64,000 bases of DNA from Lachnospiraceae bacterium (GCA_024690825.1 JAILOK010000097.1:49218-113217), one strand, 5' to 3'; counted from the first letter of the stretch, positions 43,856 to 53,510 are shown. The notes: a model not told the origin generated them from the letters alone. Numbers and translations are program-made.

Positions 43856-45637
43856 ATGAAAAAACGAGTTGCTGATATCATAATGGAAGAACTTATTAAA
43901 CATGATGTTACCACATGTTTTGGTGTTGTTGGCGGTGGAGCCATGTTTTTGGATAATGCTCTTTTACATTGTAAAAAAATGAAAAAGATTTTCAATCACC
44001 ATGAACAGGCTTCGGCTATGGCAGCTGAAGCTTACGCGCGTTACAGTGGCAAAATGGCGGCAGTGTGCGTGACTTCCGGTCCCGGTGCTACGAATACGCT
44101 TACAGGAGTAATGGGTGCATGGCAGGATAGTATTCCGATGATAGTCTTATCTGGTCAGGTAAGATATGCTATCTCTGTCCCTCAATCCGGTTTAAATTTG
44201 AGATATCGTGGCATACAGGAATATCAGATTGTTCCGGCAGTAAAGCATATGACGAAGTATGCGGTAATGATAACTGATCCATTATCCATAAAGAGGGAGA
44301 TTGATAAGGCAATCAACATTGCTCTTGACGGAAGGAGAGGACCGGTATGGCTTGATATTCCCCAGGATATGCAGAGTGCAGTAGTGGAGGAAGAGGAGTG
44401 TTATTCGATAGAACTTTTCGAAAGTGAAGTGCCGGAGCCAAAGGAAGAAGAAGTAAAATCAGTGATAGAATGGCTAAAACAGGCAGATCGACCTTGTGTT
44501 TTATTGGGAACAGGGATTCGAAGCAGTAACTCATATGAAGAGTTTTATCGATTTGCTGAAAAAATACGAGTGCCCATGATCGGAGCCTCCTGGGCTGCGG
44601 ACTGTTGTTATGACGAATGTCCTGGATATTATGGTCTTTCAGGCAATGTGGGGCCTCGTGCGGGGAATTTTATTCTGCAAAATGCCGATGTGATATTGGT
44701 GTTGGGAAACAGTTTGGGGTTTCGTCAGACTGGGTTTAATCTTGAGGGATTTGTACCGAAAGCAAAAATAATAATGGTAGATGCCTGCCAGGACGAGGCG
44801 AGAAAACCGGGATTGAGAATACATCAATTTATTCATGCAGATCTCAAGAGATTTTTTAATATGGTCTGTAGTATTAATATATCTGTTCAGGCAGTGGATG
44901 CTTGGTTCAGATATTGTGAAGATTTAAGAAATCGGTTTACAGTATTTGAAGGAGCCGAAGGTAAGAAGCCTAATGATGCCGTTAGTTCTTATTTGTTTTG
45001 GAAAGTATTTAGAAAATATGAGCCCGAAGATTCAATCCTCGCGTTGGGAAATAACACTGCAAACACAGCAAAACTTCAAATAGGAATTCAAAAAAAAGAG
45101 CAGCGGGTTCTTACAAACTATACCTGTGGATCAATGGGCTATGATCTCCCGGCGGCTGAGGGGGCTTCTGTAGTGTCGGGGAAAAAAGTATATTGTGTTA
45201 CCGGCGATGGTAGTATAATGATGAATTTACAGGAACTGGAGACTATCAGACACTACGATTTGCCGATCAGTATAGTGGTTTTTTCAAACGATGGCTATGG
45301 GGCTATACGACAAACTTCGAAGAATTTCTTTGACGGAGAATATATAGGATGTACACCTGACACAGGAGTTGGCTTTCCGAATTTTAGAGATGTTGCAAAT
45401 ACATTTGGCTTTGAATACAGGCTGTGTACCACTAACGGAGAACTCGATGAGAGCATTGAGTATTTTGTGAATAGTAGTGAGAGAGTCCTACTTGAAGTAA
45501 GACAGGCATTTGATGATCCGGTTATTCCTAAAGTAATGTCAAGAATAGATGAAAATGGACAGATGCTTTCGCCGGTGTTACAGGACATGTATCCATTCCT
45601 TGACAGGAAGGATTATGATGTTTTGATGATACAATGA
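43856..45637 (+). CDS. Thiamine-diphosphate-dependent acetolactate-synthase-like enzyme
   Basis: The 593-residue protein has the three-domain layout of the acetolactate synthase family. The N-terminal domain carries the catalytic Glu in FNHHEQASAMAAEAYARYSG and CVTSGPGATNTLTGVMGAWQ. The C-terminal domain has YCVTGDGSIMMNLQELETIR and VVFSNDGYGAIRQT, the GDG-to-ND thiamine-diphosphate motif. It is not in an amino-acid operon but between a sugar nucleotidyltransferase and a methyltransferase, so I infer sugar chemistry. One precedent is YerE, which adds a two-carbon unit to a keto-sugar. No ilvN subunit is present. Confidence 0.8.
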   Translation: MKKRVADIIMEELIKHDVTTCFGVVGGGAMFLDNALLHCKKMKKIFNHHEQASAMAAEAYARYSGKMAAVCVTSGPGATNTLTGVMGAWQDSIPMIVLSGQVRYAISVPQSGLNLRYRGIQEYQIVPAVKHMTKYAVMITDPLSIKREIDKAINIALDGRRGPVWLDIPQDMQSAVVEEEECYSIELFESEVPEPKEEEVKSVIEWLKQADRPCVLLGTGIRSSNSYEEFYRFAEKIRVPMIGASWAADCCYDECPGYYGLSGNVGPRAGNFILQNADVILVLGNSLGFRQTGFNLEGFVPKAKIIMVDACQDEARKPGLRIHQFIHADLKRFFNMVCSINISVQAVDAWFRYCEDLRNRFTVFEGAEGKKPNDAVSSYLFWKVFRKYEPEDSILALGNNTANTAKLQIGIQKKEQRVLTNYTCGSMGYDLPAAEGASVVSGKKVYCVTGDGSIMMNLQELETIRHYDLPISIVVFSNDGYGAIRQTSKNFFDGEYIGCTPDTGVGFPNFRDVANTFGFEYRLCTTNGELDESIEYFVNSSERVLLEVRQAFDDPVIPKVMSRIDENGQMLSPVLQDMYPFLDRKDYDVLMIQ

Positions 45638-45720
45638 TTTGATACATTTACAAATGATAAGTACTAGATGCTAATTTGTTTTTTTATGAATGATGTAAGA
45701 TTTATTAGAGGATATTAACT

Positions 45721-46854
45721 ATGGAATTAGTATTAGATTTTGATCAATTTAATAATTGGATAAATATTACTATGCAGGAGAAAAATCTGTTGGATGATTT
45801 CGTTGAGTCTCATCAGAATACGAAAAAAACTGTGTTTCTATATGGAGCGGGTCATGCTTGCGAGTTTTATGTTAGGTATATGAAAAAGCAGAATATAAGA
45901 ATTCAAGGCATTATCGACAGTGACCAAGAGAAGCAAGGCAGAGTGCTTTTTGATTTACCAATATTATCACTTGAAGAGGCTCTCGAAAAAGACGAAGATT
46001 GCGATATTGTAATAGCAGTGCCTTCAATATATAAAACAATAAGGACTTTGCTTAGTAAATATGTCAAAGATGAACACATCTTTTATTTTGATGTTGAACA
46101 ATATGCGTATTACAATAATTCCTCATCGAGAGTCAAGGATTACATATCGTCAAATGTTGATAGGTTATGGGATGTTTATAACATGTGGGAAGATGATAAA
46201 TCAAAAAGAGTTATGTTGGGTGTTCTTAAAGCAAGATTGACCGAAAATCTTGAGTATATTAATGATATTTGGGAAAAAGATCAATATTGGCCAAATGATA
46301 TTGTTTCATTTGGCGAAAAAGAAATTCTTGTTGAATGTGGTTCGTGTGACGGAAAAACTCTCAAGGAAATGTTGGAAAAGATAGGGCATAAATATGAAGC
46401 TATATATTGTTTTGAACCAGATAGAAATTGTGGAGACCTTTTGAATAAGGTGATTGAGGAAGAGGAAAACAAAACGGGAAAGATTATTTATATACCCAAG
46501 GGTACATTCAGTAGGGATGCAGAGCTAAGATTTAAGGTGGATACGGTGTCTTCTGGGCTGGCATCTATGGACGAAAGTGGTGATATTATTGTTCCCGTGA
46601 CAACAATAGATAATGCTGTTGAAGAAAAAGTAACATATATAAAGATGGATATAGAAGGTAGTGAGTACGAAACTTTAATAGGTGCTGAACATACAATAAA
46701 ACAATACAAACCAAAGTTGGCAGTGTGTGTATATCATAAAAATGAAGATATGACTGAAATTCCGGAATTACTAAAAAAATATAGGCCGGACTATAAATTC
46801 TTTTTGAGACACCATAATTGTAATGTTACAGAAACAGTATTATATGCTGTATAG
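45721..46854 (+). CDS. FkbM methyltransferase with N-terminal Rossmann-like domain
   Basis: The 377-residue protein opens (30-130) with a nucleotide/sugar-binding Rossmann-like domain, KTVFLYGAGHACEFYVRYMK, followed by IQGIIDSDQEKQG, like those of the genes at 36467, 47932 and 55318. From about 200 an FkbM methyltransferase follows: ILVECGSCDGKTLKEMLEKI, IYCFEPDRN, YIKMDIEGSEYETLIGAEHT and the C-terminal LRHHNCNVTETVLYA. It probably methylates a sugar. The base composition here becomes clearly AT-rich and stays so to about 51.5 kb, suggesting separate acquisition. Confidence 0.85.
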   Translation: MELVLDFDQFNNWINITMQEKNLLDDFVESHQNTKKTVFLYGAGHACEFYVRYMKKQNIRIQGIIDSDQEKQGRVLFDLPILSLEEALEKDEDCDIVIAVPSIYKTIRTLLSKYVKDEHIFYFDVEQYAYYNNSSSRVKDYISSNVDRLWDVYNMWEDDKSKRVMLGVLKARLTENLEYINDIWEKDQYWPNDIVSFGEKEILVECGSCDGKTLKEMLEKIGHKYEAIYCFEPDRNCGDLLNKVIEEEENKTGKIIYIPKGTFSRDAELRFKVDTVSSGLASMDESGDIIVPVTTIDNAVEEKVTYIKMDIEGSEYETLIGAEHTIKQYKPKLAVCVYHKNEDMTEIPELLKKYRPDYKFFLRHHNCNVTETVLYAV

Positions 46855-46877
46855 CATGTCATGAGAGGTTATTGGTT

Positions 46878-47873
46878 ATGAGTGCTGAGTACGGGAATAT
46901 TGTGGAGCAGAATAGGAATAATTTACAGGATGTAATACCTCTTTCTACGCCATATGCTATATGTGTTGATCCGAGTAATCTGTGTAATTTTAGATGTCAT
47001 TTTTGTGCAGTTCAATATAGTGACGAAAAGTTTTATTTTAAGAAGCAGGTTATGGATTTGAATTTATTCAAGAAAATTGTCTGTGATATCTCGGAATTTG
47101 ATAAACCATTAAAAGTATTGAGAATGAATGGACAAGGAGAACCGCTGGTTAATCCGAATTTTCCAGAAATGGTTTCTTATGCAAAAAAAGCAGGAATTGC
47201 CGAAAAAATAGAAACAATTACAAATGGGAGTCTGCTGAATCCTGAATTAAATGATCGCTTGATCAGCTGTGGAATTGATAGAATAAGGATTTCGATAGAG
47301 AGTATTGATGCTGAGGGGTATAAGAATATAACGGGTAAAAATGTAAATTTTGAAGACTTTATTGAAAATATTCGTGATTTGCATGAAAAAAGCGGTGATT
47401 GTGAGATTTATTGTAAGATTGTAGATGTTGCAGTTCCTAATGAAGAAGATAAGGATCATTTCAAGGAAATCATAAGTGGAGTTTGTGACAGATACTTTAT
47501 TGATAGAGTAATTCCTTTGTGGTCAGATTATGATGAAATAAAAAAAGTAATGGTTGGAGATGATGAGGGGGTTCATGGCCAGAGAATAAAGCATATAAAA
47601 ATATGTCCGTACCCATTCTACAGTCTTATAGTTAATCCGGATGGAGAGGTTACAGCGTGTTGCGCGGATTGGAAAAGGAAATATGTGGTGGGTAATTTAC
47701 AGCAAGAGAGTCTTTTATCAGTGTGGAATGGTCCTAAATTGAGAAAGATGTGGAAAAAACTTGCGTCCGGACAAAAAGATGACTTTGAGATGTGTAGGAA
47801 GTGTGTTTTGCCATCGTTTGATTGTAACGACGATATTGATGAATATGGAGATCTTATTTTAAGTAAACTGTGA
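46878..47873 (+). CDS. Radical SAM protein with SPASM-type C-terminal cluster
   Basis: I chose ATG 46878 (MSAEYGNIVEQN), 9 bases after GAGAGG. TTG 46872 is an alternative. The radical SAM cluster motif CNFRCHFC (CX3CX2C) is near residue 37. LRMNGQGEPLVNPNF is the GGE-like strand, and RIRISIESID follows. The C-terminal CPYPFYSLIVNPDGEVTACC and CRKCVLPSFDCND are typical of a SPASM or twitch auxiliary cluster. Such enzymes modify peptides or sugars (for example dehydrogenation or epimerisation). In this locus a sugar or sugar-alcohol substrate is plausible. I see no small precursor-peptide gene nearby. Confidence 0.85.
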   Translation: MSAEYGNIVEQNRNNLQDVIPLSTPYAICVDPSNLCNFRCHFCAVQYSDEKFYFKKQVMDLNLFKKIVCDISEFDKPLKVLRMNGQGEPLVNPNFPEMVSYAKKAGIAEKIETITNGSLLNPELNDRLISCGIDRIRISIESIDAEGYKNITGKNVNFEDFIENIRDLHEKSGDCEIYCKIVDVAVPNEEDKDHFKEIISGVCDRYFIDRVIPLWSDYDEIKKVMVGDDEGVHGQRIKHIKICPYPFYSLIVNPDGEVTACCADWKRKYVVGNLQQESLLSVWNGPKLRKMWKKLASGQKDDFEMCRKCVLPSFDCNDDIDEYGDLILSKL

Positions 47874-47931
47874 AGTGCCTGGTGAATGATTTAAGATATA
47901 AACTACTGCTGATTTATGGGTAATTATTGAC

Positions 47932-48888
47932 ATGAGTTTTGTGTTTGATAAGGATAAGTTTTTTTTGTTGTATGGAATAAATGTATATTCAGAAGAACTG
48001 GCAGAGGTGTTGCTTGGTACGAATGTGGTGACAAAATTGGCTTATATTGATATGCGTGCTGGAGACTATCCTTTTGGGTACAATTCAATCCCCGTTTTTC
48101 TTCCGAATCAGATACAAAACAGATGTGAAAGTATTGTGATAATAATGCTTCAAAATGCAATGCAGCATGACGAAGTGGCTGAGAAATTACATACTATGGG
48201 CTTTACAAATATCATATACTGCCCGATGAAGTCTTTATATAATCGTAAAGTTGAGAAGATGGGGCGATACTATAATAATCTTGTCTACAAGAAAGAATTG
48301 TTATTTGGTGAAATAATTGATACATATGATGAAATATCAAAAGAATGTGTTGAAAAAATAAGAATCATTAATGAAAATGACGATTGGTGCGTTGTATATG
48401 TGCCATTTAATATGATTTATACAGCGTTAAATGAAAAAACTTATAATGATATTCCGATATTGTCATTTAGACCATATAGGGTGCTTTTTAACTGGCTGAT
48501 GAATAATAAAATACAAGGTGATATTTCGGAGTATCTCGAAAAATACGGGGTTAACAGTTTGTCGTTTATTAGTTCTGTTACAGATGAGGATATTCTGAGG
48601 CGAAGAAGAATGCTTTATGATATTTGGGAAAGACATTTTTATAATAGGGATTCATATTTTGAGGTAGGGGCTCCTATAGCTGCTTATAATCAAAAAGGTT
48701 ACTTTAACCTAACAGAGGGACAGCATAGAGTAATGTATCAGATTTTGAAGGGTATGATTTTGATACCCGTTCGTCTTGGGAAACAAGATTTTGTAGATGG
48801 CCATAGTAGTATTCTGTCTTGCTTGCAAGGCAAATCAGTAAATGAAATGAAAAATGATCTGATAAGGATTGTAAATTCAAGTAATTAG
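47932..48888 (+). CDS. Uncharacterised two-domain protein (Rossmann-like plus ParB-like 'G-x-HR' segment)
   Basis: The 318-residue protein opens with KFFLLYGINVYSEELAEVLL and KLAYIDMRAG, a Rossmann-type strand-loop-helix as in the genes at 45721 and 55318. Its C-terminal part has FNLTEGQHRVMYQILKGMIL followed by IPVRLGKQDF, paralleled by FNLNSGKHRAAFFASMKRKY in the gene at 55318. The N-L-x(2)-G-x-HR stretch recalls the ParB/sulfiredoxin-fold nucleotide-binding motif. No known function. AT-rich like its neighbours. Confidence 0.6.
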   Translation: MSFVFDKDKFFLLYGINVYSEELAEVLLGTNVVTKLAYIDMRAGDYPFGYNSIPVFLPNQIQNRCESIVIIMLQNAMQHDEVAEKLHTMGFTNIIYCPMKSLYNRKVEKMGRYYNNLVYKKELLFGEIIDTYDEISKECVEKIRIINENDDWCVVYVPFNMIYTALNEKTYNDIPILSFRPYRVLFNWLMNNKIQGDISEYLEKYGVNSLSFISSVTDEDILRRRRMLYDIWERHFYNRDSYFEVGAPIAAYNQKGYFNLTEGQHRVMYQILKGMILIPVRLGKQDFVDGHSSILSCLQGKSVNEMKNDLIRIVNSSN

Positions 48889-48898
48889 TGGGGAAAGT

Positions 48899-49810
48899 AT
48901 GTTATATAATGAAAAAATTGAAAAAGAAATATTATTAGATGCTTTTGATTATGTTAATAGAACTATGAAAGACGCCAAGTTGATTTTTTCTTCAATGGTT
49001 GGATCAATATCACAGGGAGGGCACTATTTTGATAGTGATTACGATACGCGTTTTTTGTACATCAGAGACTCTTTTCCATCAAAAACGATATTGGCATGTG
49101 AACATAATGAAGATGAACTAGTTAAAAGATATTACCCTCAAAATAAGGTGTATGAATGGATCCCTTTCTGGGAATTAACATCCTTTTTTTCCTTTTGGGA
49201 CAACCCGAAGTTCTTGGATTGTGATATTTCGTTAGGATTATATAATATAGTGGATTGGACTATTAATTCCCCTTATGTATGGGATCCGTATGGGTTACAG
49301 CAAAAAATTGTCCCCATAATGCATAGAATATTTGTGCCGGAAAATAAGATGTGCGCACAGAAAAAAATAATAGAAAAGTATTATGGGGAAATTCATACAG
49401 GAAATCAAGTCATAGTAAAAAGTTATTTTTACATGATTCATGCAGCAGCGACCATAGAATTTATCAATAGATATAGAACTATGGCACCTGTGGATATACA
49501 ATCGTTGCTTTTTTCTTTGAATAGAATGGAAATCTATTCTTTTCTTGAAAATGAAATGACAATTGCGAGAAAAAAAGTAAGGGATTATTACGAAGTAAAC
49601 GAATCTATTCAATTACAGGGACAACACTTCAAGATAAAAATGGATAGATGTCATTGTTTTGATAATTATATTAAGGAACAGTATTCCATTGTCAGCGGAA
49701 TAGAACCAATTATTAAGGATGATAAGAAGATAAGGGATACTATCGAAAACATTTTTTGTATAATAGAACATAGTGTATACAATACTGAAAATTTGGGGTT
49801 TGCAAGGTGA
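48899..49810 (+). CDS. RlaP-type predicted nucleotidyltransferase (polymerase-beta fold)
   Basis: The 303-residue protein has MVGSISQGGHYFDSDYDTRF followed by LYIRD, which fits the G-S-x(n)-DSDYD-x-R signature of the PF10127/RlaP nucleotidyltransferases of the DNA-polymerase-beta superfamily. FLDCDISLGLYNIVDWTI could hold the third acidic residue. Typical members are about 250 residues and carry helical C-termini, as here. They are often linked to RNA repair or phage defence, so a place inside a glycan locus is unusual. Substrate unknown. The stop overlaps the next start (GTGA). Confidence 0.65.
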   Translation: MLYNEKIEKEILLDAFDYVNRTMKDAKLIFSSMVGSISQGGHYFDSDYDTRFLYIRDSFPSKTILACEHNEDELVKRYYPQNKVYEWIPFWELTSFFSFWDNPKFLDCDISLGLYNIVDWTINSPYVWDPYGLQQKIVPIMHRIFVPENKMCAQKKIIEKYYGEIHTGNQVIVKSYFYMIHAAATIEFINRYRTMAPVDIQSLLFSLNRMEIYSFLENEMTIARKKVRDYYEVNESIQLQGQHFKIKMDRCHCFDNYIKEQYSIVSGIEPIIKDDKKIRDTIENIFCIIEHSVYNTENLGFAR

Positions 49811-51513
49811 TTTTTTTCCATCAGTTTATAAAAAAGATGTGTAATTCTGTTAAAGATAAAACGAATCAATTAAAGATCTTTGATGATTCTGAATGGAGAT
49901 ATATTTTGCTCCTTTCTTTGTTTTATATATGTGCTCATTGGCTTGTAATTGTTGTTTTTGGTACATGGTGGGATGATTGGTGTGCATACAACATAAGTGA
50001 TAAGGATTTGATAGAGTGGGCATTTAGTTCGGGACGTCCGGACACATTTTATTTGACAAGATTTTGTCAGATGTTTCCATGGGGATATAAATTACTTGTA
50101 TTTTTAATGTATTATTTCGGAATGTTGTTCTTTTACAGAATCATAAGGGCTACTGTTTCTTTAGAAGATGTAGAGTGTTTTTGGATTAGTGCTATATATG
50201 CTACACTTCCGGTATATGATGCAAGAATACAGTTGCTGGGATTTCCCTATGTTTTTGGATTGTTTCTATTTTTATTTGCTTTTTATTTATTGACCGTATT
50301 TGTAGGAAAGAATGATGAATGGCAAATTATTTGGTTAATACTATTAAGAACTGTTATTTTATTTCTGTTTTTTTTCTCTTTTATATTGAATTCGAATTTA
50401 GTATTCTATGCGTTACCCTTACTTTATTTGATATATATATTTCGAATTCGAGTTATCAGATTTTTTGATTTTGTTATGCTGCCAATTGTTTTTTGGCTGA
50501 TAAAAGTTTTGTGTTTCCCAGTGTATGGTATATATAAAGATTATAACTTGGTTAGTGTTAAAAGGCTGGTGCATGCATTGGTTAATTTGCTGCCAGAAGA
50601 GATATATGTAATGCGAAACATTACGGTCGCTTTGTTTGGAGAATTGAAAGTGGTCGTTTTTTCTGTGGTTGCAGTTTTTTTTGTTTTTTTTATTGAAAAA
50701 AAATATTTACATGGATGGGGGTCGATACTTAATAAATTTCATAGTAATCTAAAGAAGGACATGATTCTTTTATGTATCGGAATAGTCTCATTGGGAATGG
50801 GCATCTTTGCATATTTGGCCGTTGGAAGCAGTAATATAAGTGTTTTTGCATTTGCTGGAAGGTATGCTGTTTTGACCCCGATAGGCGCATCGTTGATGAT
50901 TTATGCTGTTGTAGATATGTTTTTTAATAGTGAGTCTAAAGGATTCATTTGCCTGTTAGTTGTTTTGGCTGGTATTATCTCAATAAATTTAGCTTACTTA
51001 GAATATCAAAGAGATTATTTCCGACAATTAGCATTTCAAAAACAATTGGAGATTCGTTCTGAATTGTCCGACAAAAAAAATATAATTTGCCTTATGGAAG
51101 ATGATATATTGTCAAGTATACGTTTTTATACATTAAATGCTAATGCAGAATGTGTGTATGGGAATCAGACAAGAATGATTATGAATGGAGTGACGGATTA
51201 CAAGTGGTTGCTCTTCGAGAATTCAGAAAAACTAGATTATTTTGCTTCAAGAGACGGCTATCATATGAAAGAATATGATGTTTCATATAAAAAAATAGAT
51301 GCCTTTATAACATATCCAGGGGTTATAAGAAGAAAAGATGAAATAAAGTTATTGTTTTACTATATGACTGATAGAGAACGATTTGATGAATGGTTAACAA
51401 ATAATTCCAAAATGGAAGTAATATTGCCTGGAACAAAAAAGTATGATTTCTTGCTGGAAGAAGTTGAGGATTATTATGAGATTGATAACGGATCTCTTTA
51501 TACAGATTTTTAG
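49807..51513 (+). CDS. GT-C type integral membrane glycosyltransferase (GtrII-like)
   Basis: The start is GTG 49807, overlapping the previous stop by 4 bases. The 568-residue protein has about 10-11 membrane helices and an outside loop after the first helix with FGTWWDDWCAYN, an Asp-pair like the catalytic acidic residues of GT-C enzymes. A soluble C-terminal part of about 120 residues ends the protein. The gene after it encodes a GtrB-like bactoprenol glucosyltransferase. The pair resembles O-antigen glucosylation systems (GtrB plus serotype-specific Gtr), so I infer lipid-linked sugar transfer outside the membrane. Confidence 0.65.
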   Translation: MIFFHQFIKKMCNSVKDKTNQLKIFDDSEWRYILLLSLFYICAHWLVIVVFGTWWDDWCAYNISDKDLIEWAFSSGRPDTFYLTRFCQMFPWGYKLLVFLMYYFGMLFFYRIIRATVSLEDVECFWISAIYATLPVYDARIQLLGFPYVFGLFLFLFAFYLLTVFVGKNDEWQIIWLILLRTVILFLFFFSFILNSNLVFYALPLLYLIYIFRIRVIRFFDFVMLPIVFWLIKVLCFPVYGIYKDYNLVSVKRLVHALVNLLPEEIYVMRNITVALFGELKVVVFSVVAVFFVFFIEKKYLHGWGSILNKFHSNLKKDMILLCIGIVSLGMGIFAYLAVGSSNISVFAFAGRYAVLTPIGASLMIYAVVDMFFNSESKGFICLLVVLAGIISINLAYLEYQRDYFRQLAFQKQLEIRSELSDKKNIICLMEDDILSSIRFYTLNANAECVYGNQTRMIMNGVTDYKWLLFENSEKLDYFASRDGYHMKEYDVSYKKIDAFITYPGVIRRKDEIKLLFYYMTDRERFDEWLTNNSKMEVILPGTKKYDFLLEEVEDYYEIDNGSLYTDF

Positions 51514-51525
51514 GGGGAATAATTG

Positions 51526-52485
51526 ATGAAATCACTCAATATAGTAATACCTATATACAATGATCAGGATTGTGTTTCCCCTTTCTACGATGAAGTGGAA
51601 AGGGTCATGGGTGGGATGCAGGATCCGATAGAATGGATGCTGACTTTTGTTGTTGATTTAAGCAGAGATGACACTTTGCCTGAAATAAAAAGGCTTGAAA
51701 AGGCTCATGGTTCGAAGGTGGTAAGGTATATAGCAAATTCAAAGAGATTTGGCAAGGACGCTTCGATATATGCAGGACTAAAAACTTCAAATGCTGATTA
51801 TACAGCAGTCATGGATTGTGATCTGCAAGATCCGCCGTCATTAATACCGGAAATGATAACTGCGATTGAAAGCGAAGGGTATGATTGCGTGGCAACATAC
51901 AGGAAGGATAGGAAGGGAGAACCGATACTTCGGAGTGCTTTTTCCAGGATGTTTTATGTCATAATGAATAAATCATCAACCAAGATGAAGCAGGGCGCTA
52001 GGGATTTTAGGCTGATGAACAGGGATTATGTGAATGCTGTACTAGCACTTTGTGAAAGGGAGAGATTCACAAAAGGGATTTTTTCATGGGTGGGCTTTAA
52101 TACAAAATGGATTCCTTTTGAAAACATTGAAAGAACCGTTGGTGTGACTAACATGTCATTTAAATCCCTGTATGCTGATGCGATAGGTGCAATAATTTCA
52201 TTTTCAGCAGCACCCCTTAGAATGGCAATAATGTTTGGCGGGGGAATAATCGCGTTTGCATTTGTTTATGTGGTTTTTGTGCTGGTCAAGGTGCTTTTAT
52301 ACGGAACAAATTATTCCGGTGCTAATACCATAATCGTATGGCTGATGTTTTCAACAGGGTTTATAATATTTCTTTTAGGCATAATCGGGGAATATTTGAG
52401 CAGGATATATTTTGAAGTTAAAAGACGACCGATATACATTATCAGGGAAACGAATATTGAAGATATAGATAAGATCGGTTTATGA
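51526..52485 (+). CDS. GtrB/DPM1-like polyprenyl-phosphate glycosyltransferase
   Basis: I chose ATG 51526 (MKSLNIVIPIYND), 8 bases after AGGGGG. The 319-residue protein has a cytoplasmic GT2 domain (VDLSRDDTLPEIK, YTAVMDCDLQDPPSLIPEMI) and two C-terminal membrane helices (about 235-260, 270-295), the pattern of GtrB and dolichol-phosphate-mannose synthases. It would make a polyprenyl-phosphate sugar for the membrane transferase just upstream. A GtrA flippase gene is not visible in this window. Confidence 0.9.
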   Translation: MKSLNIVIPIYNDQDCVSPFYDEVERVMGGMQDPIEWMLTFVVDLSRDDTLPEIKRLEKAHGSKVVRYIANSKRFGKDASIYAGLKTSNADYTAVMDCDLQDPPSLIPEMITAIESEGYDCVATYRKDRKGEPILRSAFSRMFYVIMNKSSTKMKQGARDFRLMNRDYVNAVLALCERERFTKGIFSWVGFNTKWIPFENIERTVGVTNMSFKSLYADAIGAIISFSAAPLRMAIMFGGGIIAFAFVYVVFVLVKVLLYGTNYSGANTIIVWLMFSTGFIIFLLGIIGEYLSRIYFEVKRRPIYIIRETNIEDIDKIGL

Positions 52486-52532
52486 GAAATGATCTTTGAT
52501 TCAAATACTATTGAGGAAAGGAAGATACTTAA

Positions 52533-53510
52533 GTGATCATAGTAAGAAGCCCATTGAGAATATCTCTTGGTGGAGGAGGAACAGATCTGCCATCATATTA
52601 CGAGGAAAATGAAGGGTTTTTGATAGCGGCAGCAATAAATCAGTTTGTTTATATTTCACTTCATGAAAACTTCAGTGATGAAATTTTACTGAAGTATTCT
52701 CAGATTGAGAAAGTCAATTCTTCTGTAGACGTGAAACATCCGATTTTCAGGGAAACTCTTAATCTTATGGGGATGAAAAATCCAAGTGTTGAAATACAGT
52801 CGATGGCCGATATTCCGGCCGGAACAGGCCTGGGATCATCAAGTAGTTTTACTACTGCATTACTGAAATGTCTGCATGAATATAAAGGGGAACTTGTTAC
52901 GGAGAAAAAACTCGCAGAGGAAGCCTGTGAGGTGGAGATGTACCGCTTAAAAGAACCTATAGGAAAACAGGATCAATATATAGCCGCATATGGTGGCATT
53001 AAGGCCATGTGGTTCAGAAAAGACGGTAGTGTGGATGTAGAACCTTTAAATATCTCAAAAGAAACATATTACAATTTGGAAGATAACCTGATCCTGTATT
53101 TTACCGGATTTGAAAGATCGGCTTCAAAAATACTTAAGGAACAGGATGATCAGACAAAAGCCTCCGATGAGGCTATGAAAAGAAATCTTGATCATGTGAA
53201 GCAGATGGGTTTGGATACTAAGTCTGCGTTTGAAAAAGGGGATCTGCACAAATTTGCGGAGATAATGAATGAACATTGGGAGATAAAAAAGAAGAGATCA
53301 AGAGAGATGTCTAATCTGCGCATAGACGAGTGTTATGAATATGCCTTAAAGAATGGCGCATTAGGAGGAAAACTCATTGGAGCCGGTGGCGGAGGATTTT
53401 TGATGTTTTATTCCGAGGATAAGGTGAGACTGCGTGAGAAGATGATGAAAACCGGTCTACGTGAGGTGAGATTCAGATTTGAAAAACAGGGAACGGGAAA
53501 AGTTTTCTGA
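52533..53510 (+). CDS. hddA: GHMP kinase, HddA-like D-glycero-D-manno-heptose 7-phosphate kinase
   Basis: The start is GTG 52533 (VIIVRSPLRISLGGGGTDLPS), with GAGGAAAGGAAG upstream. The GHMP kinase motifs are all present: RISLGGGGTDLP (motif 1), MADIPAGTGLGSSSSFTTAL (motif 2, nucleotide loop) and KLIGAGGGGFLMFYS (motif 3). The closest known relatives are HddA heptose kinases. Fucokinase-type relatives are possible. It is followed by a methyltransferase and a transaldolase, and a CBS-nucleotidyltransferase lies 9 kb upstream, which fits a heptose-like precursor pathway. I see no gmhA or gmhB in the window. Confidence 0.82.
   Translation: MIIVRSPLRISLGGGGTDLPSYYEENEGFLIAAAINQFVYISLHENFSDEILLKYSQIEKVNSSVDVKHPIFRETLNLMGMKNPSVEIQSMADIPAGTGLGSSSSFTTALLKCLHEYKGELVTEKKLAEEACEVEMYRLKEPIGKQDQYIAAYGGIKAMWFRKDGSVDVEPLNISKETYYNLEDNLILYFTGFERSASKILKEQDDQTKASDEAMKRNLDHVKQMGLDTKSAFEKGDLHKFAEIMNEHWEIKKKRSREMSNLRIDECYEYALKNGALGGKLIGAGGGGFLMFYSEDKVRLREKMMKTGLREVRFRFEKQGTGKVF

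Noticed and set aside
43856..45637. Housekeeping acetolactate synthase (ilvB)
   Set aside because: There is no ilvN or other branched-chain amino acid gene nearby. It is embedded between glycan genes 4 bases after a sugar nucleotidyltransferase.
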